From NCBI GenBank assembly GCA_034638255.1, contig JAWPGT010000131.1, forward strand, positions 1-46,042: 46,042 nt of DNA, read 5' to 3'. Origin of the DNA: Coprinus comatus (lineage: Eukaryota > Basidiomycota > Agaricomycetes > Agaricales > Agaricaceae). The notes under the pieces were generated by a model. The model had not been told where the DNA came from. It saw nothing but the letters and a program-made list of their open reading frames with translations, and searched no databases. Positions 11,734 through 25,030 of this stretch are shown here, one piece after another. Each line of letters opens with the position of its first letter. Position 1 is the first letter of the stretch. Made by a program: the position numbers and the translations under genes.

Positions 11734-14232
11734 GTCCTTGTTCTTGTTGTAATATAATGTAAAGTTTGGGCAATAGGTAGATGTGAATATAGATTCAGAA
11801 AAAGCAGTGGAAAGGCTGAGCAGATTGAAATATATAATCATCCATTTCGAAAAGTCCTTGCCAGCCTCTTGATCATGAAGAACAGTGGGTGGTCAAGAAC
11901 CAAAGTCAATGGGACTCGAGGGCTTGACGTGGCCATCACTAGTTATTTCGACTCCCAGAGGTTTGTTACATCGGATATAGAAACTCTGGCACGGAATATC
12001 CATAGGTAACCTTCCTAGTGCACATCGTGTGCAGGTGGAGACCAGGTGGAAAGGTGGAGACGGAGAGTAGATTACTCGTCAGTAAAAACCATGATTGAAT
12101 CCATTAGAATACATTAGAATAGCTGAATGTTTAATCTCATATGTGAGATTAATATTATAGGTACATCCATATAATGATAAATATTGAATATTTTACACCA
12201 TATATTAGGGTGACACTAATACTTTCACCATGTATTACTAATAACTAGAAAGTGAAGATATGAGGGTTGAGTGAGGCCCATGTAGGACAAAAGGCAGTAA
12301 TATATATTCATTATATTGAGTACAACTTGAATGTAAAGGTTATCTTCCGATAGAATGATATTTAATGAGGGCCTTTCTCCTTAAAAAAAGCAATAGTTAG
12401 GGCTGCCGCTCATAACCGTATAATATGGTTTATGGGCCACCCATATAAGATCTATGAATGAGAACAATAATAAACTGAAAACAAATAAGTTTGAAAGCTC
12501 TGAATCACAGGATAGAAAAGTAAATACCTCAGTTCTCGAACAACAAAACTGAGGAAAGAAAAGACAGTCACGAAAACATTTTATCTATGATTACATAATA
12601 TCAAAATATGGCGTAATGTCATCAACACAAATGAAAAATGAAAACAAGTTCATTTACAACAGAGTCCAATGTGAATTATGTCATTAATGATGTTTCGGCA
12701 TTAGGAAATTTATTGACACATGGGAGCTCAAGCAGCGTCACCCAAGAGTGCATACAAGACATTCAACTGACGTTCAAGAGGCCGATCGGTCATGTGACCT
12801 TATCCATATTTTCAACATCTCGTCTCTTCTTTTTTTGTTCTCTCTCTCTCTCTTGCTCTTTCTCTTTCTCTCTCTCAGACTCTCTCCGTGACACCAGAAT
12901 GCCACTCCTCATTGGCTCCCTCCACTACCAGCTCATATTCCGAAGATATACCCGACTCATACCAGCAGTAAATCAGTACACTACCATAAGTACCATTTAA
13001 ATTGACTTTTTTCTCAAATATGACTAGTGACCACCACAACAGGAAGAATGGAGTGACTTATAGGTAACTATGACCCACATGTCTGGTCATTCCAATTATC
13101 AGATGCAGTGCTCAATGAAAAAGTAAGTAAGTAGATATATGCGCATATAATCATTTGATTCTCACATTGATCAAATTCTTTTCGTAGATCTCAACTTGGT
13201 GTGTCACCAGCGTGTGTGTGTAATATCCTCAACTCAGATTTCTTTTGCTCTCACAATTTGTGCTCTCAATCTCTTCAGCTTGTCTCGACTTGGTCATTGT
13301 ATAATACTAGTGCCTGTAGTAGTAGTAACTGATTATTTTATTATGTTTTCTTTCTTTGACTGTACATTTACCTGTCCTGAAATTATAACATGTGAAAGCT
13401 GTCACAGATGAGATAAATACTTGGCCAATATATTCACATATATGGTGATATATATATAAATAATCTATGGTTGAGATAAACGAAATATTTTCACTATACT
13501 ACAGGTAGGCCCCATGGATGCGTTCAAACGCATTCATGCTAATACCTTGAGAGTTGTCAATACCAGGTAGATAGAACCATATAATATATTATTTTTCTAT
13601 ATAAGCATTCTTGGGTTTTACTGACGCTCATGACGTCAACCGGATCCCGGAACCATGCGGCCCGGAAGTAGCTTGGGGACGCCCTTTTATCTTTTGAAAT
13701 TTCTTCTCGAGAACTCTACAATAGAGGCGTCAAGGGGGTTCAACTCCTCATAATAAATTATTAACATATTCATTGATGATAGCTAGTAGGTTATTTGGCT
13801 TTAATAAATGCTTCTACTCGCGGAGAAGTATAATAACCAAATTCTAGAAACCATAGTTCATCGGGACATGTAGAGTCTGAATCTTTAATCACATTTTTAG
13901 CTACATCAATTGTACTTTCTCTTTCAAATATGGAAGAAAAAGCTGTCGATTATTTCAATGCAAATACTTGGTAATGATGCACTAGAGCTCAAGAACTGAG
14001 TAACCTGAATTTCTTGTAGAATGCCTCAAAGCTCGGTAACGATTAGGGACCATTGTGAAGCCTTGTGGGTGAACTCTCAACGAGTGTAGTCTTCATTGCG
14101 AGGGACCTTATCAGCATCTACATTGAAATTTCTAATTTTATCCGTATTTGTTATTGCTTGCATTTACCCGACATGCCAATCAGTAGCAAACATAGTTCAA
14201 TCTATCATCAGAGTATTCCTCTAACTTGGAAA
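11734..14232. other. Intergenic, no gene seen
   Basis: I find no splice-linked coding exons or homologies. A 120-codon open stretch at 12638-13000 runs through CT-repeat low complexity (12830-12880) and looks random. The first 200 bases probably hold the promoter of the minus-strand repeat-protein gene, and the last few hundred that of the gene starting at 14233. Confidence 0.5.
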
Positions 14233-15070
14233 ATGCCTCACAAGAAAGCAAAACGGTCGTTGAGGGAGGAACAGCGCAAAGAGAAGTAGATATTATCTTT
14301 CAAACCTCCTATTGAGTAACGTACTAATTACCACAGAGGTTTTGACTTGGCGCCTGGAGGCAAGGATTCGATTAGCAATGAGGCCATACCAAAGTCTGCA
14401 TCTCGAGTTCTCGATGCTTTCAAGATTCGAGAGGAGTATCAGAAGAAACGGAAACTAGCACGAGAAGACGGTGAAGAAAGCAAGGCAGAAAAGCGGAGGA
14501 AGACGAATGAAGTTCAACAAAAAATTAAACCAGGAGAGTCAATACAGCACTTTTACAGGCAAGTCTACGTTAGACTACCTCTATTCTCTTTTTCTTCACT
14601 TACATCACGATAGGAGGGTAGAGGATGATATGCGGCCATTAGTTCGTTCCGCGGTCCAATCTTCTAAAGCTGTAGAACGCAAGGCTCGAATTACTGAACT
14701 TGAAGAAAAGAAGAAGAAAAGAGAAACCAAAGCTAATGCAAATAAGAAACAAGACCGAGGACATGTAGATACATCGCCGCCGCCACCGCCATCACCAGTT
14801 GTGATGGATAAACATGCAAATAAACCAAAGGAGTTTCAAAAGGTTTCGACTTCCGCACCACGCCGGCTCAATGATATTGCTTTAGCTCCTCCGGAGTTTA
14901 AAAAAATACCTCGAGGTGCAATTGCAAATGGCCTTGGTGGGAAACGGGATGGAGTACTTTCAATGGCTCAGAAATCAATGATGGAAGCGGAGAGAGAGAA
15001 AGTGATTGAAAGATATAGGGCATTGAAAGCATCACGAATCGCAACCTCCCAGGAGGCCCGTGGATCATGA
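14233..15070 (+). CDS. Basic nuclear/nucleolar protein, CCDC137-like
   Basis: Three exons: 14233-14285, 14337-14558 and 14614-15070, giving 243 residues. The first intron (50 nt) is GT-AG with an ACTAAT branch site. The second (55 nt) begins GCAAGT, a probable GC-AG intron whose phase is confirmed by the continuous reading YRRVEDDMRPLV. The protein is very Lys/Arg-rich, starts MPHKKAKR, has the segment KPGESIQHFYRRVEDDMRP, then a long charged coiled-coil-like stretch, a Pro run (about residue 150) and a basic tail. The PGES...RRVE segment and the charge pattern resemble CCDC137/RaRF-type proteins. That assignment is from memory of the family and moderate; other small basic nucleolar proteins are possible. 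Confidence 0.65.
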
Positions 15071-16439
15071 TATTCCTCGTAAGTTCTTTCACTCTCAGTT
15101 AATAGTTGGTATCCTGATGGATATACAAAGAATCTCTGGAAATATATATTTTACTCTATCTGCCGCCTCGAAGTGCGATCTCACAGCTTCCCACCCAACT
15201 ATACCTGTTACCTATTCCCATTAAACCATTCTCAGCATTCCCGATCACTTTTCCGCAGGAATCAACAGTGGCACTTTCCGACAACACGCTTCCTTCACGA
15301 CTCCTCCTTGCAGCTACACAGACTCGGGTCACCTCTTTCCTTCCCAGGCTCTGGATAATTGAAGGTCAATTGTGATCTTCAAAAATTGGACTCTCCCCAC
15401 TGTGAATTCCGTGTATAAAATACAAAATTATCTTTCCTGCTAGGGCTCATAACCTCGGTTCTAGACCTGAGGTCTTTGAGTCCACTTCTTGATCGACCAC
15501 TTTTCATTAAGTCCTTCGATCAATGCAAAATCTGGCGGTATATGCTAACTGTAAACCGTTCTAAGCAGTTGTTAGCCCCATCCGTGTCCCATCGTTTCCA
15601 TTTCCTCGATGACTAATATCCTCGTTCGTCGCCGACTGATCATTTGGGAATCTGCGAGAAAAGGTTGCAAATAGGTCATAAATCATTCCAAACCAGCAAA
15701 TGTTGTTTCAGAATCCACTTTAAACATACATGCCACCATTTATGACTTGACAGGATTGAATTTGTTGCCTATCACACGCCTTGAAGCCACATATTACAGC
15801 GGTTCTCTCACGTTGACCCACCGCCATCAAATGACAGCCATCAACGCATCAAATATATAACTCCCTTAATGCATGACTCCTAGCTCCTACCACTACGGTG
15901 TTCACAGCACCAATCATTGATCGTCTTTTGTTCGTGCATTTCCATGTCAATTGTCACCCTTAAATCACCTGTCCACCCCTTGTTCTCGTCTTCAACACTC
16001 GGTACCGACAGTACCACTTACTTTGCGTTATGTGAATCCACTGCTATGGTTTATGATCTCCGGAGAATTCGGATAAGTGTATATGGTATTCAAATATAAA
16101 ACATACACCCTAATGTCATTTTGGAATAGCGTTAAGATGGTAACACAATGCTCAAAAATACGAAATGCGCTGACCCCGTAGTGTTGCCTGATGTTACGTC
16201 ATTCTCTCGAGCCTCTCTTCTTAAGATCTCTGATTGTGTCACTCCCGTGCGGGAAATCTCTCTGCGGTTAAATCTGGCGACTGGCAATTAATTCTCGATA
16301 TGCGGTCCAGATTTTGTAGTCACCCGAATCGAGATTGATGCAAACCCGATATCCCTATAAGACCTGCTAGACTGTTGCTACCACTGAAGAACCTCCTGCA
16401 TATTCCCCCTTTCTACTTCAACTCCTTGTTCTCTTTCAA
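15071..16439. other. Intergenic, no gene seen
   Basis: No ORF above about 60 codons with protein-like content and no splice-linked exons. The stretch separates two same-strand genes and must hold the 3' end of the first and the promoter of the MFS gene at 16440. Confidence 0.5.
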
Positions 16440-18304
16440 ATGTATGACCATGAAAAATTCGATGCTGTTCCTATTCCTGCTTCATCCATTAACGCCAAAG
16501 ACCAAACAACCCATACACCGACCGATTCCGTAACTACACAAGACGAAGTCAGTTCGTGGCGACACAAATCTATAGAGGATGACGAGAGTGTGGGACCAAG
16601 AGCATACCTAACGGTCCTTGGCGCCTTCATGGCATTGCTCGTAACTTTTGGCCAAATGAATTCGTTCGGTACATTTCAGACGTGGTATGCAAAGAACCAG
16701 TTGCATGATTACTCTCCTTCGATAATATCTTGGATTGGCTCTACTCAGCTCCTAATGTTTTTTCTTTCGGTGAGCATCGTGTGGTACTCATCGTACCTCA
16801 TGTTTTCTGATTAATTGCACAGGGTGCATCGATTGGTCGTTACTTTGATGGTCATGGCCCTACACGGTTATTGATCATAGGGTCAGCACTATGCACGCTT
16901 AGTCTCGTTTTGACAAGCGTATCAACCGAATATTGGCATTACATACTCGCGCAAGGTATTCTTTTTGGACTGGGAGTGGCCTTTATGTGAGTAACCCGGA
17001 GTTGAATGCCCGAAGAAATAAAATCTAACACACTTCATAATGAAAGGTTCTATCCTTCCCTTGCAAGTATCACAACCCACTTCACGAAGTACCGCGCAAC
17101 TGCTTTGGGTATTGCCGCAGCTGGTTCAAGCGTTGGTATGCTTATTTTCATCCGCCATGCTATTGTTCGTTTCCTCCCCGCCACCCGCTAACCTCAATCA
17201 ACGTGTTTTACAGGTGGTGTAGTTTACCCGATCATGCTTCAACAGTTATTCATGAGAATTGGATTTGCTTGGACTGTTAGAGTGTCCGCTTTATTAAGCG
17301 CGACTGGATGCCTTTTTGCAATATTGACAGTGTCAAATAATGTCGCTTCTGCACCTCGACAATCAGGACCATACGTTGATTTGACGGCTTTCAAAGATCC
17401 TCGGTTTTTACTTTTGGCCCTCGGAAGTTCTTTCGTGGCTCTAGGTGCGCACATTGATAAACTCATCTCTTCTAAACTCAAACTCATATATGTATTATTT
17501 AGGATTGTATATCCCGTTCTTCTACATCGTGGATTTCGCAAAACATTTCAATACGTCACCAAGACTTGCGTTTTACGTGCTTTCAACAATGAACGCAGGT
17601 GGAGTTTTTGGAAGGATAGCACCAGCTTACATTTCCGATACTATCGGTTACTTCAATCTCCTCACCCCGGCCGCATTTCTATCTGGTCTATCAATCTTGG
17701 CGTTGTGGTTAAATGTTAAAGATCTTGCGGGTTTGATGGTGTTCGCTGCTGTTTATGGGTTTTTGTCCGGGGCTTTCATTTCGGTGCTTACACCTTGTAT
17801 TGCTCGAATTTCGGAAAGAGGTCAAGTTGGAACGAGGATGGGGATGTTGTATACTGTTATCTCAATTCCGTGAGTGTTGTTCTTTCTCCTTTCTTGTCTT
17901 GGTATTTTGTACATCCGGAAATCCAAAGCAGTGTGATGAGGAAAGCCATAGCTTTCTGTTCATTGATCACTTGCGATCAACCTATTTTCTTCCTTTTGGT
18001 GTTAGAGTTACCTTGCGTCGAAGTTCATGATCTAACACCGTTCTTCCGGTTTCTCATCAATCAATTTCTCCATTCCTATCGATATTCTTAAATTATTACG
18101 GAACTTCTGAACTAACTTAACATTCTCTTGGAACGAAAAAACAGTTCACTCGTCGGGAATCCAGCTGCAGGAGCACTTTTAACAAAAGATCGTCACACCT
18201 ATATTGCAATGATGGTGTTCTCTGGATGCACAATGATTCTTGGATCGTTTGGAATTTTCGGAGCAAGAATGGTGATTGAGAAGAAGATTATTGCTCGTGT
18301 GTAA
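16440..18304 (+). CDS. MFS transporter, monocarboxylate-transporter type
   Basis: Plasma-membrane or organellar transporter of the major facilitator superfamily, MCT-like branch. Six exons: 16440-16769, 16823-16986, 17047-17135, 17214-17444, 17503-17869, 18145-18304; phases agree and give 446 residues, normal for fungal MCT homologues. A polar N-terminus of about 55 residues precedes TM1 (YLTVLGAFMALLVTFGQMNS). Other marks are GQMNSFGTFQTWY, the loop GASIGRYFDGHGPTRLL, AAGSSVGGVVYP and a late GNPAAGALL. Twelve membrane segments can be laid out. The last intron (17870-18144, 275 nt) is much longer than the others, so a missed small exon cannot be excluded, though the phase fits without one. 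The substrate cannot be told from sequence. Confidence 0.87.
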
Positions 18305-20422
18305 CCTGGTTACACAGACGCAATGATTCGGAGAGCGCTCTTCGTCTCTTCTCACACTTCATACACTTTTATGCTTCGCACTACTCTGGACTAGGGACCA
18401 ATTCGGTCACTCGGACTCAAAGGCCACTAAAACTAAACTAAAAAAGCGCGTTCCTCCCACGCCATACTCCTGCGATCATTCTCCGAACATCTGTCCTCTT
18501 CCTTCAACATTCTTCCTTTGGTGTCTATCTATACATATTTGTAGAGTTGATATGGGAGCTGCACTTCCTGCGGTGTCCGAGAGCTTGAGGTTGTGTGGCA
18601 AGTGGCGGCTGTTAAGCATGTATTACGCTTTTCAATTGTTGTTTACTGAACCCAGACCTCGAAGAGTAGTAAATCCACCTTCACATCATCCCCCTCCCAC
18701 CCTCTTAACCTTATTTTGTTCCATTTTTACTCTTCCTTTTACTCTCAATGCTTTGGCTGCGTAATCAAAATGGACATGGGCCGCGGGCGTCTTGTTGTTT
18801 TTTTCTGGAAACTGGCATATATTTACTTTTCTTCCATTTCGTATTCATCTTATTTCTATTTTTCATGATTTTTATGGTTCTAATGTCCCCCGATGACCAC
18901 GCTGACGACTTTAGTACATTATGGATACCCCTTTCAATTGTTATTGTTATGCATACTAGGTAGAAGATACATAGATAACAAATATTTACTTAGATCCATT
19001 CTCTTCCCAAGATTCATTGCATTTTATCATTTCCTCTTTATGTTTTCCTTTTGTTGGTATTTTTGGTAGATACTTGGGTAGTTTGCTTTCATCTTTTGTT
19101 TTGTTTTGTGCTTTTTGTTTTTTGATAGTGATTGTAGATGTATTGTATTTTTATCGTAGTTTGTTACAACACGGTCTATTTATATAACGGAACTTTGTAC
19201 TTCCTGACCCTATTCCTATTAGTCGGCTTTCGCTTAAAGATAGGAAAGTGTGGGGATTGATATTGATTAAAGTATCGAACCTGAGTCCTGAATTCTGCCT
19301 GAGTTCCGGTTTTGTATGATTTGTTAGGGTCTAGAGGGATAGGTCGAGGCGTTACTTTGTTTGAAAGTGTAAATCACAAGTACCCGAGACTTCCAATTTT
19401 TAGGCGTCGCGACAAGTATCCGAGCGATGCGATGACCTTTGCAACAATGCAAAAAACGAACAAAGTAGTAGGGTGGTCGTGTGTAATAATTGCCTGTAAT
19501 TGCATCTGGTGAGAAATTCACATTCAGGTTCCGATGTGCTCGCTCCGTGTTCATTGCATATACTGTAATAGGTAAGACCGCCTCCCATACAGATCCTCGG
19601 ACAACCCGAAAGCGGGTAGTTTTGTGTTGTGTATACATATATACATACATAAATATGGTAAAGTTGTATTGAAAGTGCTCTCTCCCAAGTAGGTGCGATG
19701 ATGTCGCTCGTTAAGATATGATAAACCTGTATCCTCACCATGTCATTGATAAAGATGATTGTAAACGAGTGTACTATGATATACTTAGTTATGTTTCATC
19801 ATCAATACAATCAAGGGTTCTTTCGGTTTCTCCTTGAATGTTAGGTTCTCCCCTGATGTCGAAAGACAAATGATTTAGTGTGGGTGGTGTTTGGATCTGA
19901 TCTGATTGTAATGTAGAAGTGATAATAATAGGGTAGATGAGATCCTTCCACTGCGGGGTGAATGTGAGTCGGCGTGATCCAGGAGATTTAACATATTGTA
20001 CAATGTCATTTAAGATCTTATGGGGATGTCAGGAACAAATGGATTGATATCTTTCTAATAATGAAAGATTTACACTAGTTGAGGGACTCGAGTAATGCCG
20101 TTGTCAAAAACCTGCACATCGCGGGAAAGACTTCGGGTCCTGGTAGATAGTTAAGGCAACATACTACGTACCGCTAGTTGTGGCGACATGAATTGAGATA
20201 AGCAGCATGGCAATATTGCACAGGTATATAACATAAAACTATCACATCTAGCACAGCTTGAAATTGAAACTAACTATTGCATCACGTAGTTTATCCAAAT
20301 ATATGCAAACATTGACACATCTCTCTCTTGTTCCCACCACCATCCTCTTTGTATATCCCTCTCTCATCACAGCCTTTTCAAACAATGGTATTTCTCCGTC
20401 TATGTGATATGTAGTCCCAGTA
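18305..20422. other. Intergenic, no gene seen
   Basis: This gap between convergent genes is T-rich in places (18780-19150). Several ORFs of 60-110 codons are present but none has protein-like composition or neighbouring exons. It likely contains the 3' UTRs of the MFS gene and of the minus-strand gene ending at 20423. Confidence 0.5.
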
Positions 20423-22525
20423 TCATCCGGTTGTAGGTGTGCCATTCGAGAGTTGTAAAGGTGATACTTTATCCCCCGACTCCGTAGAACTGGATACACC
20501 CATTGTTGCAGGCATTAAAACTGGTGTATCTGGTGCCTCAAACTGTTCTGTGGAAGTATTACTCCCATGGACCCTAGTAAGGAGAAAACAGGCTCGTCCT
20601 GTAAGTTGAAAGGGAGAAGGTGAAGGAGGTGTCTCCATTCCTAAATCAAACGTTCTTGATCCATTCGTGTCGCTTTCGGAAGGCATTGAGGTCCATGAAA
20701 TTTCTCCGGACTTTGTGTACTCCCTTGAATCAGGGAGCATCAACAAAGGACTGTTGTCATCAACGCCATCACCAAGAAGTCCCAGATCCAGACCTAAGCC
20801 AACATTCGCTGCATCCTCGTCTTCCTCTAATGCGGTGGTAACTCCTTTGCGACAATTCTTTCTCCTCTGACTTGCCACTCTGGCTAGCAAAAAACTATCT
20901 TTGGCGCGCATGAGAACGGGACTCATCCGGACTGTTTTAATTATCCTCTCGCGTTCCTCTCTGGATTCTTTGTATTCGCCATCTTCGTCCACATTTACCT
21001 CCTGCCCTTCCTCTGGCGTATCTGCTCCCTTCGTCTCTTGATGTTGGTGGTTTGGAACGTCATCCCAAGTCGTAGTTGGTTGGGCTGATGATGCCATCGT
21101 AACGGTGCCTGGGTAAGTCATGCCTCCAACATACCCTTGGAAGTATCCCTCTTCTTGCACCATAGTTGATACGCGGTCAAACGAGCGAAAGGGCGCTGAA
21201 ATGGGTCTAGTGCTGCTGGGATGTACCGGATCAATCAGGTTTACACTCGGGTTATTCTTGAGAGTAGGACTTGAAGACGTCTCTTTCAATGGTGTAATCG
21301 TCTGCTTCAATTTCGTGTAGAGGTATTTATACTCCCTCGTTTCCATTCTTTCCATAAACCCTTGGATGGGATCTCGCGGACCGAATACTGTCTCAATCGT
21401 CTTGGAGCAAAATGCAAACTGTTAGGGCGTTTCTTGGAGATACTACGTAGGGCTTGGCTTACATCAACCGGCGACCGACTCCTGGACAATCTGAGTCCCA
21501 TCACATTATTGCCATTTCTCTCTCTCCCTCTGCTGTTTGGAGCATTTTCACTCCCAAAAGCAAAAAGATCCTGTTCATCACATGGGCCGTCATTCATTAG
21601 TGCCTGTAATACCTGAGCTTCATTAAGATCAGGCGAAGGTGTGTAATCGCGCTCCAACCCGGACGCGGCCACACTCTCATCTAAACCCCTATCGGTGGCT
21701 CCATTCATATCCATGACATCAGCACTACCTTTGAAACCCACTGGAGTCCACGTTGAACCCAAATCCTTCGGGATCGATACGCTACTGCTACCTTGCATTC
21801 TATTATTTCCAATCGTCTTGGCTAAAACCTTCTGTTTGAAAGATGATGCGATTTGCGTGGGCGACGTTGGACGTCCGAGTAGTAGAGCATGCCGAGCGTA
21901 TTTTGACTTCACAGATTCGTCTTCCTCTCGTTTTACAGCTTCTTGGTCTTGTTTCTCTGAAGTTCGGTCTCGGTCTCGGTCTGTATGACCCTGTGCCATT
22001 GGTTCATACATGTGCCCTTCATTTGAGGATTTTATGTCTATGGTCCCAAATTCGCGAGTTTTATCCTTGTCATGAAGAGTAAGGGGAAGTCTAGATGCTT
22101 GATCAGGATATGAAGGGCAAAGAACCGTGGATGACAATTGATCCGGAGATCCATTCTCAAGGCATGTTACTACGGCGTTTTTTGGAAGCAGAGATGGATT
22201 CCTTGAATTTGGAGGGGCACCTGGTATTATTGGATCTGGAAAAGGTCCATTATACTTTCGTACACTTGGTCGTGGAGTTACGAAATTGTAATCATCATCA
22301 TCAGCGGAGAGTTTGTCCTGCTTATGATCGTCATTCGGAGATAGAAAAGATAAGCGAGAAACTGAGACGAACCTTAGACGTATTGTTACCCTTACCCCAC
22401 GATGTAAATGTGTCGATGAGATAGTTGAACGTGCTTTCTTTTGCTTCACCTTTCCCGGCTATCTCGTCTCGCAATCTCAACTTCAAAGCACTCTCAATAT
22501 CCCTCGGTAGACTGGGACTTTTCAT
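20423..22525 (-). CDS. Large low-complexity protein of unknown function
   Basis: Three exons on the minus strand: 22525-22373, 22317-21463 and 21400-20423, with introns of 55 and 62 nt (GTTCGT...CAG; GTAAGC...AAG after a CTAAC branch site). Reading is open in phase for 661 residues. Start chosen at the first ATG (MKSPSLPRDIESALKL); the frame is open further upstream without an ATG. The protein is rich in Ser, Pro, Asp and Arg with little predicted folding. Conspicuous pieces are a short helix-like start (ESALKLRLRDEIAGKGEAKE), an R/D run (TDRDRDRTSEKQD), the segment VFGPRDPIQGFMERMETREYK after the second intron, and many SP/TP sites that could be phosphorylated. I do not recognise a family; a nuclear or cytoskeletal regulator would fit but is a guess. 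Confidence 0.65.
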
Positions 22526-23201
22526 TACTGGTACTGGGTCACCAATTCCGGAGAAATATGATGCTGATATCGTTGAGGGTGAAAATGAAAATGAGCGTGC
22601 GGAAAGCAAAGTTGGTTTCGACTTGTGACTGTTTTTCTGAGTGTTGGTATGTTTTGGTATTACGATGGTGGAAACCGATTTTGGGCCTCGTAGTTGCGGT
22701 GTTCGAGCCTTTTATTATCCCACATCAAAATCAGATTAGTATTAGAGAAATAGGAAAAAAGGGCTCGAGGAGGAAACTTGTACATTTTGAAACCCTAGTA
22801 AACCAAGTCCTACAAGCGTTCTGGATTGGTTTCCGCTCGCTGTAGTTTGAGTTGAAGGATCATAAGGTCGATTGTCTTCAAGACTTGGTATTTGTTTTTC
22901 AAGTGTATCCATTATTGGTACGAGAGTAGTGAAGTAGTGATTCGGTGGTGGAGGTGGCGTGCTTCAATATGTAATCAGATGGAACAACCGACTAACTAGT
23001 GAATGATTCCCCTAATACGATTGGTTACCATATCCCACTGGTCTCGATCATAATGAATGGGGCCGTCGTATGCCAAATACCGCGTTCAGTTTCAATGTTT
23101 TTGTCATAAGATAGATGATGTAATACATCATACTATTACAAGTCAAACCTACAATTTCTACTAACGAGAGCTACCCACAAGGTTTCAGTAATCAATGATC
23201 G
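22526..23201. other. Intergenic, divergent promoter region
   Basis: Lies between the start of the minus-strand gene at 22525 and a possible small plus-strand ORF at 23202. The minus-strand frame stays open upstream for some codons without ATG. No other feature seen. Confidence 0.4.
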
Positions 23202-23690
23202 ATGAGTGATGCCATTCAAGTTCTTGGTTATCCTAAAACCATTCAAATACCTTACACTGCAATGACCTTCGATGACAATTTTTGTTATAAAAATACACAT
23301 GAAAGGAAGCGGTTCAAGTTGCCACTTTGGTTAGTACACGCCCTTGGAGTTCAACTCATTGCTGATTCAGAATGTTCCACACGCTCCACCCCGAGAGTTC
23401 TCCAAGGAAAAATTATTCGGAACCAAGATGGGGATGGTGAAGAGGACAACTCCGATTACGATGAAGAAGGCCCATCACTTGTCCGCGCCGAACTCTTGAA
23501 GATGCTCTTTGAGGTCTGGGGAGCGGTGTCGACACACAGCTTACAATACATATTAACATTCTCACTAGCTATTACTGAGCATTCTACTATTGTTATCCGG
23601 AACCAAACGTCCCGGAACACACCCCTTCAGGTTCAAATCCAAACATCCCTAATTAACAACGCGAGCTTCGTATCCCTAATTCCTATATAA
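23202..23690 (+). CDS. Hypothetical protein, 162 codons
   Basis: Intronless ORF starting MSDAIQVLGYPKT with a plausible ATG. The middle (RFKLPLWLVHALGVQL, then PRVLQGK, then RAELLKMLFEVWG) faintly recalls the N-terminal part of GINS subunit Psf3, which has a LPLWLA-type motif followed by PRV. The surrounding residues do not convince me, and the last 55 residues look random. It could be a degenerate copy, or a gene with an unrecognised intron after about residue 105. Confidence 0.35.
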   Translation: MSDAIQVLGYPKTIQIPYTAMTFDDNFCYKNTHERKRFKLPLWLVHALGVQLIADSECSTRSTPRVLQGKIIRNQDGDGEEDNSDYDEEGPSLVRAELLKMLFEVWGAVSTHSLQYILTFSLAITEHSTIVIRNQTSRNTPLQVQIQTSLINNASFVSLIPI

Positions 23691-25030
23691 TAACCTGATA
23701 ATTATGACAAGTGTCGATGCCGACGAGCCTTAATGATACCGCCTCCGACTCTTGCCTTTTGAAAAAAAAATAATATTTATTCAGTAAGAAGTAAAGTAGT
23801 GTGATACTACATATAAGCTGCTTCTTGAATGCTCTCAACTTGAATTTGTTTTCACGAATCTCAAACCACTCCTTCGAGGTTCAAGTAACCTGGTTATAAC
23901 TTAGAAGTACATGTCCAAAAACTTTTATAAAGAAATCAATATAAAGAAGTTTACTCTTTTCAATGTTGAAATGAACGCCAATGCAGAACGTCAGTAACGA
24001 AATGTGGAGAGATATAATGTGGGTAGTCCCTTTCCTACAGAAAGGTTTTGATGATGTTAATGCCCAAGGTGGAGGTCCGAGGTATAGAGTGAGGGGGAGG
24101 GGAGTGGAGAGGATAATTTGGCATAGTGAAAAACTGAAAATGTTATCCGTTAGCCGAGAGGACACTGGACACAGTGTTAGGCTAGCGTTGTTGCTCGAAA
24201 GACCTGTGTATTTGAGGGTAAAATACACTAATCTACTGTACAAAGAGGATCTAGCCTAGATTATATACGAGCATTTTGGTGGATAATGCAATAAGGAAAG
24301 AGAAAGAAAAGAAAAGGTAGCTACGTCATATGACCATGTGAATGATGTGATAGTGTACCTTCTACAAAGCAAGGATTGTCCATGTGGTAGTAATCAGGAT
24401 AATGCAAGAACAAGGAAAGAGAGAGAAAGAAACGGAGTGGGTCAAGGGCAATGCATAACAGCAAACCTGTTGATTTGAAAATTGATGAATTAATTTTTTT
24501 TTCAAGTTCACTAAAAGTTACGAAGGTGAACTTACATATCACGCATGTTCATGCAGTAATCAAATACTATAACTCGATTGGGATCGTGCAGTTCGGGTAT
24601 CTGGTTTTGTTATGAAGTCAGTGATAAATTCCTTTTATGATTATTCGGATATTGGGGGATTGAACGAGTATGTACCTTTGAGGCTATTCTCGTGTCTTCA
24701 TTCTACAATGATGATTCGAGTAAGATAGGCTACTCGAATGAGAATCATTGTGGATCCTGGGATCCTGGGATTGTGTTGGTATTTGAGTTTGAAAAACAAT
24801 GAAGAGTTTAACGTTAACTAGACTAGACAGGAAGTTGGGTGTTGGTTTTTTTGGTACTGAGTAGATGGAACTTTTGTCAGTCTTTTTATATGATTTCTGA
24901 ACTTTCCTATGTCCCAATTTTGGCTCCAACTGTTACATTGTCTATGCTGGTACAAAGTAGTACTACAAATCATTTTTATACGATTACCATTAACAGATGT
25001 CGGCGTTTATTCATCGATTGAAGCGCTGAA
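23691..25030. other. Intergenic, no gene seen
   Basis: Short ORFs on both strands look random. A stretch at about 24290-24440 is GA-rich. No repeats with obvious termini. Confidence 0.5.

Noticed and set aside
12638..13000. 120-codon plus-strand ORF
   Set aside because: It runs through a CT repeat and has no protein-like pattern, no good start context and no neighbouring exons.
18552..18963. Two plus-strand ORFs of about 70 codons after the MFS gene
   Set aside because: Phe/Leu-rich by virtue of T-rich DNA; no splice links or homology.
20248..20499. 83-codon minus-strand ORF at the end of the large unknown gene
   Set aside because: It overlaps the C-terminal coding part of the three-exon gene in another frame and has no independent support.
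23628..23645. T-loop-like GGTTCAAATCC
   Set aside because: Flanking bases do not fold into a tRNA; it lies in the tail of a weak ORF.
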